A stretch of DNA of 64,000 nt from Veillonella rodentium (GTDB taxonomy: Bacteria > Bacillota > Negativicutes > Veillonellales > Veillonellaceae). This document shows, one piece after another, positions 18,714 to 26,493 of the stretch. A program made the position numbers and the translations under genes. The notes beneath the pieces are model-generated. The model was given only the letters and a program-made list of their open reading frames with translations. It searched no databases and was not told where the DNA came from. Numbering within the stretch: the stretch's first letter is position 1; every line of letters starts with the position of its first letter. The stretch covers positions 293,501 through 357,500 of the forward strand of contig NZ_LT906470.1 in NCBI RefSeq assembly GCF_900187285.1, written 5' to 3'.

Positions 18714-18769
18714 AAAGATCTTTATGATGATGAAAGCTCCGCTTTTGCCGTTGTAAAGATCTTTTTTTG
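18714..18769 (+). terminator. Terminator after narI
   Basis: AAAGATCTTTA (18714-18724) pairs with TAAAGATCTTT (18754-18764), followed by a run of T. The 29-base loop contains a small GC-rich segment. Confidence 0.7.
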
Positions 18770-18868
18770 TTCATGATCTATCTATATAAGGCATGATTGA
18801 TTGTAAGATTGATATATAAATTTTCTTTACTATTATAATGAAAATTGTTATTATTTTGATGTTAAAGA

Positions 18869-18883
18869 TGATAATGATTATAC
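18869..18883. promoter_or_regulatory. Fur-box-like sequence upstream of the SLH porin
   Basis: TGATAATGATTATAC matches 13 of 15 positions of the Firmicute Fur-family consensus TGATAATNATTATCA. It lies about 60 bases before the porin start, in AT-rich promoter-like sequence. Whether Fur or another family member binds is unknown. Confidence 0.5.
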
Positions 18884-18944
18884 AAATTAATGTTCATCAA
18901 ATTTTCATGGTGCGTTATCCCGGTTCTTATTTATGAGGTTTATT

Positions 18945-20213
18945 ATGAAGAAACGTAAGATTACCAGTGCTTTTGCAGTGATGTCCCTAATGAGCGTAGT
19001 GACAGCGTTTGCCATCAACCCTTTTTCCGATGTGTCCTCCGACAGTTGGGCCTATCAAGCTGTTGATCAGTTAGCGATAGCAGGTATCATTAACGGCTAT
19101 CCGGATGGTACTTTCAAAGGACAAAACAATATTACCCGCTATGAAATGGCGCAAATGATTGCGAAAGGGTTGGCAAATCAGGACCGTGCCAATGCGGAGC
19201 AGCAGGCTTTATTGAATCGCCTGACAGATGAGTTTTCTAATGAGTTGAATACATTGGGCGTTCGTGTGGCAAAACTCGAAGATCGTGTAGGTAAGGTAAA
19301 AATTACAGGGGATGCGCGTATCAATTATATCGGTAAAGAGGGTATTGATGGTTATGATTACGAAGATAAATTTACCACGCGTGTACGGTTGGGACTTGAT
19401 GCAAAGGTCAATAAAAATACTTCGGTCAAAGCTCGTATCACGACGGGCTCTATTGAATTCGGTGATTCCTCCAAGACGGCACAGGCTGATTGGGATCTAG
19501 CCTATGTGGAGCATAAATTTGGTAAAAATGTTATCGTCGATGCGGGCCGTTATACACAGAAATTCGGTAACGGTCTGATTTACTCCTCTAATTTTGACGG
19601 TGTCGGGGCTACGGCAAAACTCGGCAATGTTACGTTGAACGGCGCTTATGGTTATATGACTGCCGGGCGTTTTGCGAAGGTGAGCAAGGATGATAATGGT
19701 GATGTGGGTTTGGTAAATGCCAGGGTTCAAATCGGTAAGCATTTTGATGTAGGTGCTATGCTTGCACATGTGGGAAAAGCTAATGTACGTATGTCCAATG
19801 GTAAGCGGAATAATGATTTTGATAATGTATACGGATTTAATGCAAAATATAATCTTGGACAGTTCGGTGTGGAAGGTGAATGGGTAAAAGCTTCCGGCGT
19901 TAGTGATTCCGATGTGTGGAACGTAGGTGTTAAATGGGGTGAGTATAAGATTGATAAGAAAAACTCCTGGACAGTTCATTTAGATTATTTTGATCAGGCC
20001 AAAAATGCACCGGTATTTAAAACTCAAAAATATGAGTCCAATGATCTGCAGAAAAATAAGCGATTTGAGGGCTATAAAGCATGGCAATTAAGCGCATCCT
20101 ATGCACCGGAAAAGAATGTCGGCATCAATGCTTATTATGGATTCCATGCAAAGACGCATGAAGGTAATAAAGTAAATGATTACTATCGTGCAGATCTCAA
20201 CTTTAAATTTTAA
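18945..20213 (+). CDS. SLH-domain outer membrane porin (OmpM-like)
   Basis: A 422-residue outer-membrane protein typical of Negativicutes. It has a signal peptide (residues 1 to about 24, ending TAFA), one SLH domain (about 25-75: PFSDVSSDSWAYQAVDQLAIAGIINGY and the TRYEMAQMIAKGL helix) that anchors to peptidoglycan, a short coiled coil (about 80-112), and a beta barrel made of alternating strands ending in a terminal aromatic (YYRADLNFKF). The SLH-coiled coil-barrel order is the OmpM plan linking outer membrane and cell wall. ATG 18945 is used because GAGG lies 6 bases upstream; ATG 18933 has none. A Fur-box-like site precedes it. Confidence 0.92.
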   Translation: MKKRKITSAFAVMSLMSVVTAFAINPFSDVSSDSWAYQAVDQLAIAGIINGYPDGTFKGQNNITRYEMAQMIAKGLANQDRANAEQQALLNRLTDEFSNELNTLGVRVAKLEDRVGKVKITGDARINYIGKEGIDGYDYEDKFTTRVRLGLDAKVNKNTSVKARITTGSIEFGDSSKTAQADWDLAYVEHKFGKNVIVDAGRYTQKFGNGLIYSSNFDGVGATAKLGNVTLNGAYGYMTAGRFAKVSKDDNGDVGLVNARVQIGKHFDVGAMLAHVGKANVRMSNGKRNNDFDNVYGFNAKYNLGQFGVEGEWVKASGVSDSDVWNVGVKWGEYKIDKKNSWTVHLDYFDQAKNAPVFKTQKYESNDLQKNKRFEGYKAWQLSASYAPEKNVGINAYYGFHAKTHEGNKVNDYYRADLNFKF

Positions 20214-20258
20214 TTAGAGATACAACTGGAAATTAGAGGTAGCTCTAGAGATAAAGTG

Positions 20259-20286
20259 TTTGTAACACAAGTATCAGTCGTATAAT
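20259..20286 (+). promoter_or_regulatory. Promoter before the ferric-reductase-like gene
   Basis: TTTGTA (20259-20264), a 16-base spacer and a perfect TATAAT (20281-20286) precede the gene by about 30 bases. Confidence 0.5.
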
Positions 20287-20319
20287 AGTCTGTAGTGAGA
20301 TGAAGAAACGAGGTTTATT

Positions 20320-20925
20320 ATGGCGGAAGTAGCTAAGAAAAAATTTAAGAGCAAGTATCATATTTTGTGGTGGGTTATTATTTTGTCCTTGATTTTTATG
20401 GGGCTAGTGGAATACGGTTATGTCTCCGGCGGGAGATCGTTTGGTAACTGGAAGGTTCATCTAGGTCTTGTACCGTATGTGACATGGCTTGTGATGACTT
20501 ATATCGCGACGAAACCTAAATGGTTTATTAAGCGGTATAATCCGGCGGAGATGTTTCAAATTCATCGGATTTTAGGGATTGTGACCGTGGTACTTGTATG
20601 TATTCACTGGTATGTATATTTTCTTAAAGCCGTTAAATCTCCGTTGGGTTTCTGGGGCGGCTATGTATCCACGGTATCCATGCTTATTGCATTGGTGTTC
20701 GGTATTTTATACTTGACCCCGTGGATCGGAAATATGGCAAAGTCCATATCCCGCAAAAAGGCGATCTGGATTCACCGGCTTAACCTCGTCGCCATCATAG
20801 CGGCGAATATTCATGTGCACGGTTTCGGACGCCTGTCCAAAATGGTACCGTTCATGCCTGTGTTCGATGTGTTAACTTATGCCTTAGTTATTTACTATAT
20901 TTACTGGATGTTCAAACAAAAATAA
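20320..20925 (+). CDS. Ferric-reductase-like heme b membrane protein
   Basis: A 201-residue protein with about six membrane segments and no soluble domain. Conserved-looking His residues sit in helices: FQIHRILGIVTVVLVCIHWY (two His 14 apart) and WIHRLNLVAIIAANIHVHGF (again two His about 14 apart), the pattern of a bis-heme ferric reductase-like or YedZ/MsrQ-type domain. It lacks FAD/NAD(P)H-binding parts, so any reductant must be a partner protein or quinol. ATG 20320 follows GAGG. It has its own promoter after the SLH porin gene, whose Fur-box-like site hints at iron control. The electron acceptor is not known, and a cytochrome b561-like role is the alternative. Confidence 0.65.
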   Translation: MAEVAKKKFKSKYHILWWVIILSLIFMGLVEYGYVSGGRSFGNWKVHLGLVPYVTWLVMTYIATKPKWFIKRYNPAEMFQIHRILGIVTVVLVCIHWYVYFLKAVKSPLGFWGGYVSTVSMLIALVFGILYLTPWIGNMAKSISRKKAIWIHRLNLVAIIAANIHVHGFGRLSKMVPFMPVFDVLTYALVIYYIYWMFKQK

Positions 20926-20985
20926 TTGTGTTCTGTGAGAGCAAAGTCTGGAAACAATAAGGCTGAGCATTGCAAAAGAATATTC

Positions 20986-21065
20986 AAAGACCATCAGATA
21001 CTGCTGTATGTCATTTTAAAGGTAAAATTTTAAATGTCGTATCAGCGGAACTGATGGTCTTTTTA
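20986..21065 (+). terminator. Long hairpin terminator with structured loop
   Basis: AAAGACCATCAG (20986-20997) pairs with CTGATGGTCTTT (21051-21062), followed by TTTTAT. The 53-base loop contains a second imperfect stem (CATTTTAAA with TTTTAAATG). It ends the ferric-reductase-like transcript and lies 80 bases before the MFS gene. Confidence 0.65.
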
Positions 21066-21146
21066 TGTGCTTTACGATACAATTAGTTTAGGTAACGATA
21101 CTATAAGTTTAGATTACGATTCATCGAATTGGAAAGAAGGACGCAT

Positions 21147-22340
21147 ATGGGTTCTGATTGGAAACGATTGATATATTTGATTTGCGCCATTCAAGTCGGC
21201 GCGGGAATAACCATTATAGGTATTCTATCCTTTATACCGTTATTCCTGGTCGATTTGGGTCTCCATGATCAGGGTGAAGCCGCTATGTGGGCGGGAATTG
21301 TATCCGGTGTAACGCCTTGTATGGTGGCTTTGAGTGCGCCGTTCTGGTCCCGTAAGGCTAATGAAATAGGACCGCGCAAGGTGATGCTTTTTATTCTCTT
21401 GACTCTGACGGCCTCTGTAGGTGTATGCGGATTTACACAAACACCGCTGCAGCTATTGGCTCTTCGTACGTTGCAGGGGCTCGTAGGCGGTTATGTGCCG
21501 ATAGGTCTTGCCATCATTATATTGATTACGCCGGAGGAGAAGGTGCCGTGGGCCATGGGGCTTTATCAGGCATCCATGGTGATGGGCCTTGTTTTCGGCC
21601 CCCTTATGGGCGGATTGGCGGCGGACTTGTTGGGGTATCGGGCTCCATTTTTCCTCTTTTCCGCCTTGTCGGGACTTTGTCTGTTGGGTGTGTATTTTTT
21701 AATGCCTAATTTGCAGTTTACACATAAGGTGGACGAGAAGGAATCACAGTGGTCGTTGATTAAATCATTTTTATCGATACCGACCGTTCGGTTGCTGGTG
21801 GGCATGCAGTTTCTCTGTAATTTCGGCATTACCGGCATAGGTCCGATTCTACCGCTTTATATCAAACATTATATGAATGTTAACGATGAGTATGTAGCGA
21901 CTATTGTGGGGGTTATCATTTTCGGTGCCGGTATTTTCAGCGCTCTTGCATCCCTGTCCATCGGCCATTTCTCAAAACGCCTTTCCATGCCGAGAATTTT
22001 GCTGATGGCGACTTGTGCGGTAGGAGGATTTTTCGTATTGCAGTATATCGTGCCGAGCGTTTGGGCCTTGGGGACCTTTCGGGCTATTGCAGGTTTCTTT
22101 ATGGGCTTTATTACGCCTATTGCGAATACCCTCATTTCCCAGGCCGTGCCCGTAGAGCGTAGGGGTATCGTCTTTGGCGCCGTATCCAGTGTGGCGATGA
22201 TGGGGAATGTTCTGGGACCGGTTATCAGCGGTATGATTGCACGTGGTTTCGGATATGGTGCGGTTTTTTGGAGTACGGCAGGCATTTTCTTTGCGGCTGC
22301 ATTATTTATCTACCAAAATCTGATCCGTAAATCTATTTAG
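21147..22340 (+). CDS. MFS drug-type efflux transporter
   Basis: A 397-residue major facilitator with 12 predicted membrane segments, of the drug:proton antiporter type. An N-terminal-half segment resembling family motif C (VMGLVFGPLMGGLAADLLG) and an RTLQGLVGGYVPIG stretch are visible. The substrate cannot be read from sequence. The start is ATG 21147 with GAAAGAAGGA just upstream; an earlier in-frame TTG (21129) lies before that ribosome site. It is followed after 114 bases by a LysR regulator on the same strand. Confidence 0.8.
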   Translation: MGSDWKRLIYLICAIQVGAGITIIGILSFIPLFLVDLGLHDQGEAAMWAGIVSGVTPCMVALSAPFWSRKANEIGPRKVMLFILLTLTASVGVCGFTQTPLQLLALRTLQGLVGGYVPIGLAIIILITPEEKVPWAMGLYQASMVMGLVFGPLMGGLAADLLGYRAPFFLFSALSGLCLLGVYFLMPNLQFTHKVDEKESQWSLIKSFLSIPTVRLLVGMQFLCNFGITGIGPILPLYIKHYMNVNDEYVATIVGVIIFGAGIFSALASLSIGHFSKRLSMPRILLMATCAVGGFFVLQYIVPSVWALGTFRAIAGFFMGFITPIANTLISQAVPVERRGIVFGAVSSVAMMGNVLGPVISGMIARGFGYGAVFWSTAGIFFAAALFIYQNLIRKSI

Positions 22341-22454
22341 TGCAATTGTTCAAGTTTTTTGATTTTCCAATCGCCGTTAAGTCGATGATTTATAAAGATG
22401 TATATGTAAATTTTTATTTTTGGTATAGACAGTTTGTAAAGAGTGAATATCCTT

Positions 22455-23357
22455 ATGTTATTAAAACAGCTGGAGTATTTTGTGTCTGTCGTAGAGAATA
22501 ACAGCTTTACCCAGGCCGCAAATGAACAATATATTTCTCAGTCCGCCATATCGCAGCAGATCAAGGCTTTGGAAACAGGGTTGGGCGTGGAGTTGATTGT
22601 GCGTGAAAAACGCAGCTTTCACCTGACACCGGCCGGGCAGTATCTGTATCGGACGGGCAAGAAACTGTTGGAGCGATTTCATGACATTACGGTGGAAACG
22701 ACACGTATCGGTACAGATGCAAGGGTCAGTTTGCGCATCGGCTATTTAAATCGCTATAGTGGCGTGATTTTGCAACAGACCGTCATCCGCATGGCAAAGA
22801 GTCATAAGAATCTTGATATCCGCATGTACAGCGGCAGTCACGAAGAATTGTACGGTATGCTACAGGATCGTCGCGTAGATGTTGTGTTTAATGATCAATG
22901 GCAGGTCCTGGCGGACATATATGACACTCATCTCGTAGGGACCGCACGGTCTGTTATTGAGGTTCCGCAAGGGTACACGACAACTGAAAGTATCGATATC
23001 AAACAGATTGATGATGCGCCGCTCATCTTGGTGTGTCGCGGTAAGTATACACTTGGCGAGGAGGAACATTATCGAAAGGCTATCGGCTATAATGGTGCCT
23101 TTGCGTACGCCCGTACGTTGGAGGAGGCGAGATACCTGGTAGCCGGTAATCAAGGATTGCTGTTATTGGACTGTTTTGAATATTTGACGGAGCCGATGCA
23201 GGGCATAGAGCGAAAACAGGTGACCAATCATGGACACGCCATAGAAAAGCAGTATTTTTTCGTGTCTCAGTTAAACCAGACAAATACATATATAAATATA
23301 TTCAGTGATATGTTCAAACAGATACTAGATGAACTATCCGTAGAAAAAAGCCGTTAG
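22455..23357 (+). CDS. LysR-family transcriptional regulator
   Basis: A 300-residue regulator with an N-terminal winged helix (LKQLEYFVSVVENNSFTQAANEQYISQSAISQQIKALE, residues 3-41) and a C-terminal periplasmic-binding-protein-like effector domain (about 90-295). ATG 22455 starts the canonical MLLKQLEYF; a GTG at 22443 is in frame but leaves an atypical extension. The target is not evident. It could control the MFS gene just upstream or act elsewhere. The LysE gene downstream is convergent and separated by a bidirectional terminator, so LysR-LysE coupling of the ArgP-ArgO kind is possible but not shown by arrangement. Confidence 0.88.
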   Translation: MLLKQLEYFVSVVENNSFTQAANEQYISQSAISQQIKALETGLGVELIVREKRSFHLTPAGQYLYRTGKKLLERFHDITVETTRIGTDARVSLRIGYLNRYSGVILQQTVIRMAKSHKNLDIRMYSGSHEELYGMLQDRRVDVVFNDQWQVLADIYDTHLVGTARSVIEVPQGYTTTESIDIKQIDDAPLILVCRGKYTLGEEEHYRKAIGYNGAFAYARTLEEARYLVAGNQGLLLLDCFEYLTEPMQGIERKQVTNHGHAIEKQYFFVSQLNQTNTYINIFSDMFKQILDELSVEKSR

Positions 23358-23379
23358 CAATGAGATGCTAACGGCTTTT
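23346..23379. terminator. Bidirectional terminator lysR / lysE
   Basis: AAAAGCCGTTAGCA (23346-23359) pairs perfectly with TGCTAACGGCTTTT (23366-23379). A-run on one side and T-run on the other serve both convergent genes. Confidence 0.9.
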
Positions 23380-23398
23380 ACAGTAGTAGTTTTGATAA

Positions 23399-24013
23399 TT
23401 ACAGTAGTTCCAAGAGCATATGGATTCCGTTGATGGCGAGTTTTATGCCGTATACGATGAGGATACTACCGCAAATACGGTTGATTATTGTCATATGTGA
23501 AAACTTTATTTTCTTTGATAACAGATGCATCGCCGTCGCGAGAGAGCCGAACCAGATCGGTGTCATGGTCAGGAATCCCGCAAAGAATTGATAAATACCT
23601 TCTCGTGGCAAGTTTGCCTGGAAAGCCCCTAACATCATGCTCGCATCGATGATAGCCTGTGGATTGCCCCAGGATACAACGAGCGCGGACATCATGATTT
23701 TCTTTATAGGTACATTGGTGTCTACATTGCGTATATCCGGCTCCGTATTGAACGTGGTGTAGCCCATATAAGATACTAAAATACCGCCTATAAGAAGGAC
23801 GCCCAGCTTCAGTAAAGGCCAGATTTCAAGAAGTGCACCGATGCCGAAGAAGGCGGCTATACTGAGCGACATGTCAAAGACACCTACGATGAGAATCGTC
23901 AATAGGATACGTCTCACCGGCTGAACAAGAGCCGTATTGATGATGAATAAGTTTTGCATGCCTACCGGTGCAAAGGTGGCGAGACCGATGAGCAGCCCTT
24001 GTAAGAAATACAT
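23399..24013 (-). CDS. LysE-family amino acid exporter
   Basis: A 204-residue inner membrane protein with six hydrophobic segments, of the LysE/ArgO family that exports basic amino acids. The N-terminal GLLIGLATFAPVGMQNLFIINTAL matches the family's conserved start with the PVGMQN-like element. ATG 24013 follows GAGGAGAG on the minus strand; an earlier in-frame start at 24049 precedes that Shine-Dalgarno. Its 5' region contains a striking structured element (24060-24135) that may attenuate transcription. Substrate is not determinable from the sequence. Confidence 0.85.
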   Translation of the reverse strand: MYFLQGLLIGLATFAPVGMQNLFIINTALVQPVRRILLTILIVGVFDMSLSIAAFFGIGALLEIWPLLKLGVLLIGGILVSYMGYTTFNTEPDIRNVDTNVPIKKIMMSALVVSWGNPQAIIDASMMLGAFQANLPREGIYQFFAGFLTMTPIWFGSLATAMHLLSKKIKFSHMTIINRICGSILIVYGIKLAINGIHMLLELL

Positions 24014-24059
24014 ATGATCTCTCCTCTCTCCTATAGATGTGATGAACATATATAAATAT

Positions 24060-24135
24060 AATAAAAAATACCCCCTATAATCGACTTTAATCAGTACCTG
24101 CGAGGGTACATCTTTTAAGAGATTATAGGAGGTAT
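24060..24135 (-). ncRNA. Candidate three-way-junction leader RNA / attenuator upstream of lysE
   Basis: Read on the minus strand, a 15-bp closing stem (24135-24121 with 24082-24068, one G-U pair) encloses two small hairpins: TCTT/AAGA (24120-24111) and GTACC/GGTAC with a 6-base loop (24109-24094). A T-run follows (24067-24061), then about 45 bases to the lysE start. It could be the terminator of the upstream YeiH-type gene or a regulated leader of lysE. It does not match the consensus of any riboswitch I can recall. Confidence 0.45.
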
Positions 24136-24214
24136 AACATTCAGTTCCTATACATTAACTATACCATATGTCGGTTGTTGTTGACTAGATGAAGTTTGTT
24201 ATTTTGCTATAAAT

Positions 24215-25255
24215 TTACCATAAACCGATCATGTGCTGTGCCAAAAGACTGACCGCCGTAATGGCGATCCAACAGCAGGCGCCCAACGCGAGGGCGGAAC
24301 CGCCCGATTTGATGAGCTTTACAATGTTCGTGTTGAGGCCTATGGCTACCATGGCCATGGTGATAAAGTATTTGGAAATAGGTTTAAAGATATTGAGGAA
24401 TGCAGTATCTATCTTTATATAGGATAACACTGTAGTGATCAAGGAACAGATGACGAAATACAGTACAAATTTTGGAAAAATCTTAGCGATGCTGACAGAA
24501 CCGCCACCGGACTGAGCGGCATCTTTTTTGGCTTTATATACCTGATAGCTGGCAAGACCGAGACAGATAGGAATGATTGCGAGGGTTCTGGTTAATTTTA
24601 CGATGGTTGCATATTCAAGAACTTGTGTACCGGTGCCTTTCATGCTGTCCCATACGGCCGCCGTTGCCGTAACGGATGATGTATCGTTAACGGCTGTGCC
24701 CGCGAATAACCCGAATCCCATGTTGGAGAGGCCGATCATGTCACCAAAGGCAGGGAATACGAAGGCTGCCACTACATTGAAGAAGAATACGACGGAAATA
24801 GCCTGGGCGATATCCTGGTCGTCCGCCTTGATGACCGGAGCCGCAGCGGCAATGGCGGATCCGCCGCAAATGGAGGAGCCGACGCCGACGAGGACCGCCG
24901 TATTGGAATCGATATGGGTGAAGCGGTAGAGCGCATACGACACGATGAGCGATGTAGCGATGGTGGAAATAATGACAGGTAACGAAATCCAGCCTACATG
25001 CAGAATCTGTGTAATATTAAGCCCGAAGCCGAGTAAGATAACGGCCCACTGCAAAATTTTCTTTGATGTGAATCCGATACCGGTCCCTGTTTTTTCACGT
25101 TTCCAGGAAGTGAATATGGATCCGATGATAATACCTAAAATAATGGCGAAAATAGGGCTGCCGATGAGATGGAACTGTTGTCCTAACAGCCAACAAGGAA
25201 TAGCGAGAATCGCACAGAGCAAAATGCCGGGCAATGTCTTTTGATTGATACCCAT
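24215..25255 (-). CDS. YeiH-family putative sulfate/sulfite exporter
   Basis: A 346-residue membrane protein of the YeiH family (UPF0324) with 9-11 hydrophobic segments. Typical blocks are visible: AIILGIIIGSIF, KKILQWAVILLGFGLNI, VGVGSSICGGSAIAAAAPVIKADDQDIAQAISVVFFFN, and GLFAGTAVNDTSSVTATAAVW. Family members have been linked to sulfonate or sulfite handling; transport has rarely been proven. ATG 25255 is preceded by AAGGAGG on the minus strand. Its 5' region is shared divergently with the biotin genes. The gene is followed after about 80 bases by the structured element in front of lysE. Confidence 0.85.
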   Translation of the reverse strand: MGINQKTLPGILLCAILAIPCWLLGQQFHLIGSPIFAIILGIIIGSIFTSWKREKTGTGIGFTSKKILQWAVILLGFGLNITQILHVGWISLPVIISTIATSLIVSYALYRFTHIDSNTAVLVGVGSSICGGSAIAAAAPVIKADDQDIAQAISVVFFFNVVAAFVFPAFGDMIGLSNMGFGLFAGTAVNDTSSVTATAAVWDSMKGTGTQVLEYATIVKLTRTLAIIPICLGLASYQVYKAKKDAAQSGGGSVSIAKIFPKFVLYFVICSLITTVLSYIKIDTAFLNIFKPISKYFITMAMVAIGLNTNIVKLIKSGGSALALGACCWIAITAVSLLAQHMIGLW

Positions 25256-25501
25256 GATAAAACCTCCTTACTGTACATACAGTTACGTCATATGTGGTAT
25301 CATGCGGCGTAATATACTACGTAATTAATAGTATCACAGTCGGGGGACGTAAATCTATACTTCTATTAATAAAATATACATGATATTCAAGATATTCATT
25401 ATTTTTAGTATTAATTACGGTAGAGAATATTTAATATAACTTAGTAATTAAGTCGTACTCTGTACTTTTAATTTTTCTGTAAACTGAATAATTAAATACG
25501 G
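25256..25501. other. Intergenic region yeiH / bioD, AT-rich
   Basis: Apart from the bio promoter and operator listed separately (25502-25573), this 246-base stretch is AT-rich with several TATAAT-like words, and presumably holds the YeiH-gene promoter on the minus strand. No gene or hairpin was seen. Confidence 0.4.
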
Positions 25502-25531
25502 TTGACTATATATGCGGTTCGGCTGTATACT
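25502..25531 (+). promoter_or_regulatory. Sigma-70-type promoter of bioD-bioA
   Basis: TTGACT (25502-25507), an 18-base spacer, and TATACT (25526-25531). Predicted transcription start is about 25538, just before the BirA-like operator. Confidence 0.75.
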
Positions 25532-25541
25532 GCAAATGAGA

Positions 25542-25573
25542 TTGTTAACTCGACAGAATGAAACGGTTAACTC
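25542..25573. promoter_or_regulatory. BirA-type biotin operator
   Basis: TTGTTAACT-N14-GGTTAACTC, an inverted pair close to the Firmicute BirA box (TTGTTAACC-N14/16-GGTTAACAA). It lies immediately after the promoter of the bio genes, where bound biotin-BirA would block transcription. Confidence 0.8.
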
Positions 25574-25603
25574 ATAGTTTGTTATATGATGGGAGGTTTC
25601 CCG

Positions 25604-26359
25604 ATGAAACAGCTCGGTATATCGATAATCGGTACGGATACAGATGTGGGGAAGACGTTCGTAACAGGTTTATTAGGTGCAATGGCTCAAGATGACGGCT
25701 TTTCCGTGGGAATGGTGAAGCCTGTGTCATCCAGTGCGGTGCCGTTTCCTGAGTGCATTACGATGGATGAGGATAATGTAAGAAATGATCTGGAAAGCAA
25801 GGATGCTACGTATCTGATGCAGTCTGTAGGAATACCGGAATCACGCCGACACGAGGTAAATCCGTATGCTTTAGCGGGGGATTACTCGCCGCGTCTCGCT
25901 GCGGAGCTGGCGGATGTAGTCATTGATTACGATGATGTGGTGCGTCATACATTAGATGTGGTATCGCGCTATGATCTGACATTTGTAGAGGGGGCGGGCG
26001 GTATTACGACGCCTCTTTACGGGGATAAGACATTTACGGATTTTATGGCAGCCATCGAGCTACCGACGATTATGATTGCCGACGGTCGTTTGGGTTCTAT
26101 TAACCGGGCCGTATTGACCTGCGAGTATGCGAAGGCTCACGGAATCTTCGTGAAAGCAATCATCGTAAACGATACGACATTAGTGGACCCGTTTTTATTA
26201 AAGACGAATATAGAGGATATGGAGCGGTATACGGGACTTCCGGTAGCAGGTGCATTGCCGCCGTATCAAGGCCCGAATATTCATAGCGTACGGCTTGGAT
26301 GGGGACGGTCCTTTATAGACTCGGAACAGTTGTGGAAAACGGTGCTGGATTTCCGTTGA
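25604..26359 (+). CDS. bioD: Dethiobiotin synthetase
   Basis: A 251-residue P-loop enzyme that forms the ureido ring of dethiobiotin from 7,8-diaminopelargonate, CO2 and ATP. The N-terminal GTDTDVGKTF P-loop (residues 10-19) and the KPVSS substrate segment are intact, and VEGAGGITTPL corresponds to the conserved E-GAGG loop. ATG 25604 follows GGGAGG; an in-frame ATG at 25586 lies before that site. It is under the BirA-like operator, with bioA 134 bases downstream. bioB and bioF are not in the window. Confidence 0.93.
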   Translation: MKQLGISIIGTDTDVGKTFVTGLLGAMAQDDGFSVGMVKPVSSSAVPFPECITMDEDNVRNDLESKDATYLMQSVGIPESRRHEVNPYALAGDYSPRLAAELADVVIDYDDVVRHTLDVVSRYDLTFVEGAGGITTPLYGDKTFTDFMAAIELPTIMIADGRLGSINRAVLTCEYAKAHGIFVKAIIVNDTTLVDPFLLKTNIEDMERYTGLPVAGALPPYQGPNIHSVRLGWGRSFIDSEQLWKTVLDFR

Positions 26360-26493
26360 AACAGCAATGAATTATCTTTCCTTTTGGACAAAATGACAAG
26401 GTAGATATTTCAGGTGTTCACAAGAATACTATGGGCTTTATGGAACAATTTAAAATTAATATAACAATAGAAATATCGTAAGTATGAGGTGAT

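Noticed and set aside
24060-24135. Purine, lysine or yybP-ykoY riboswitch
   Set aside because: The junction and loop sequences do not match the consensus of these aptamers; only an unassigned structured RNA is claimed.
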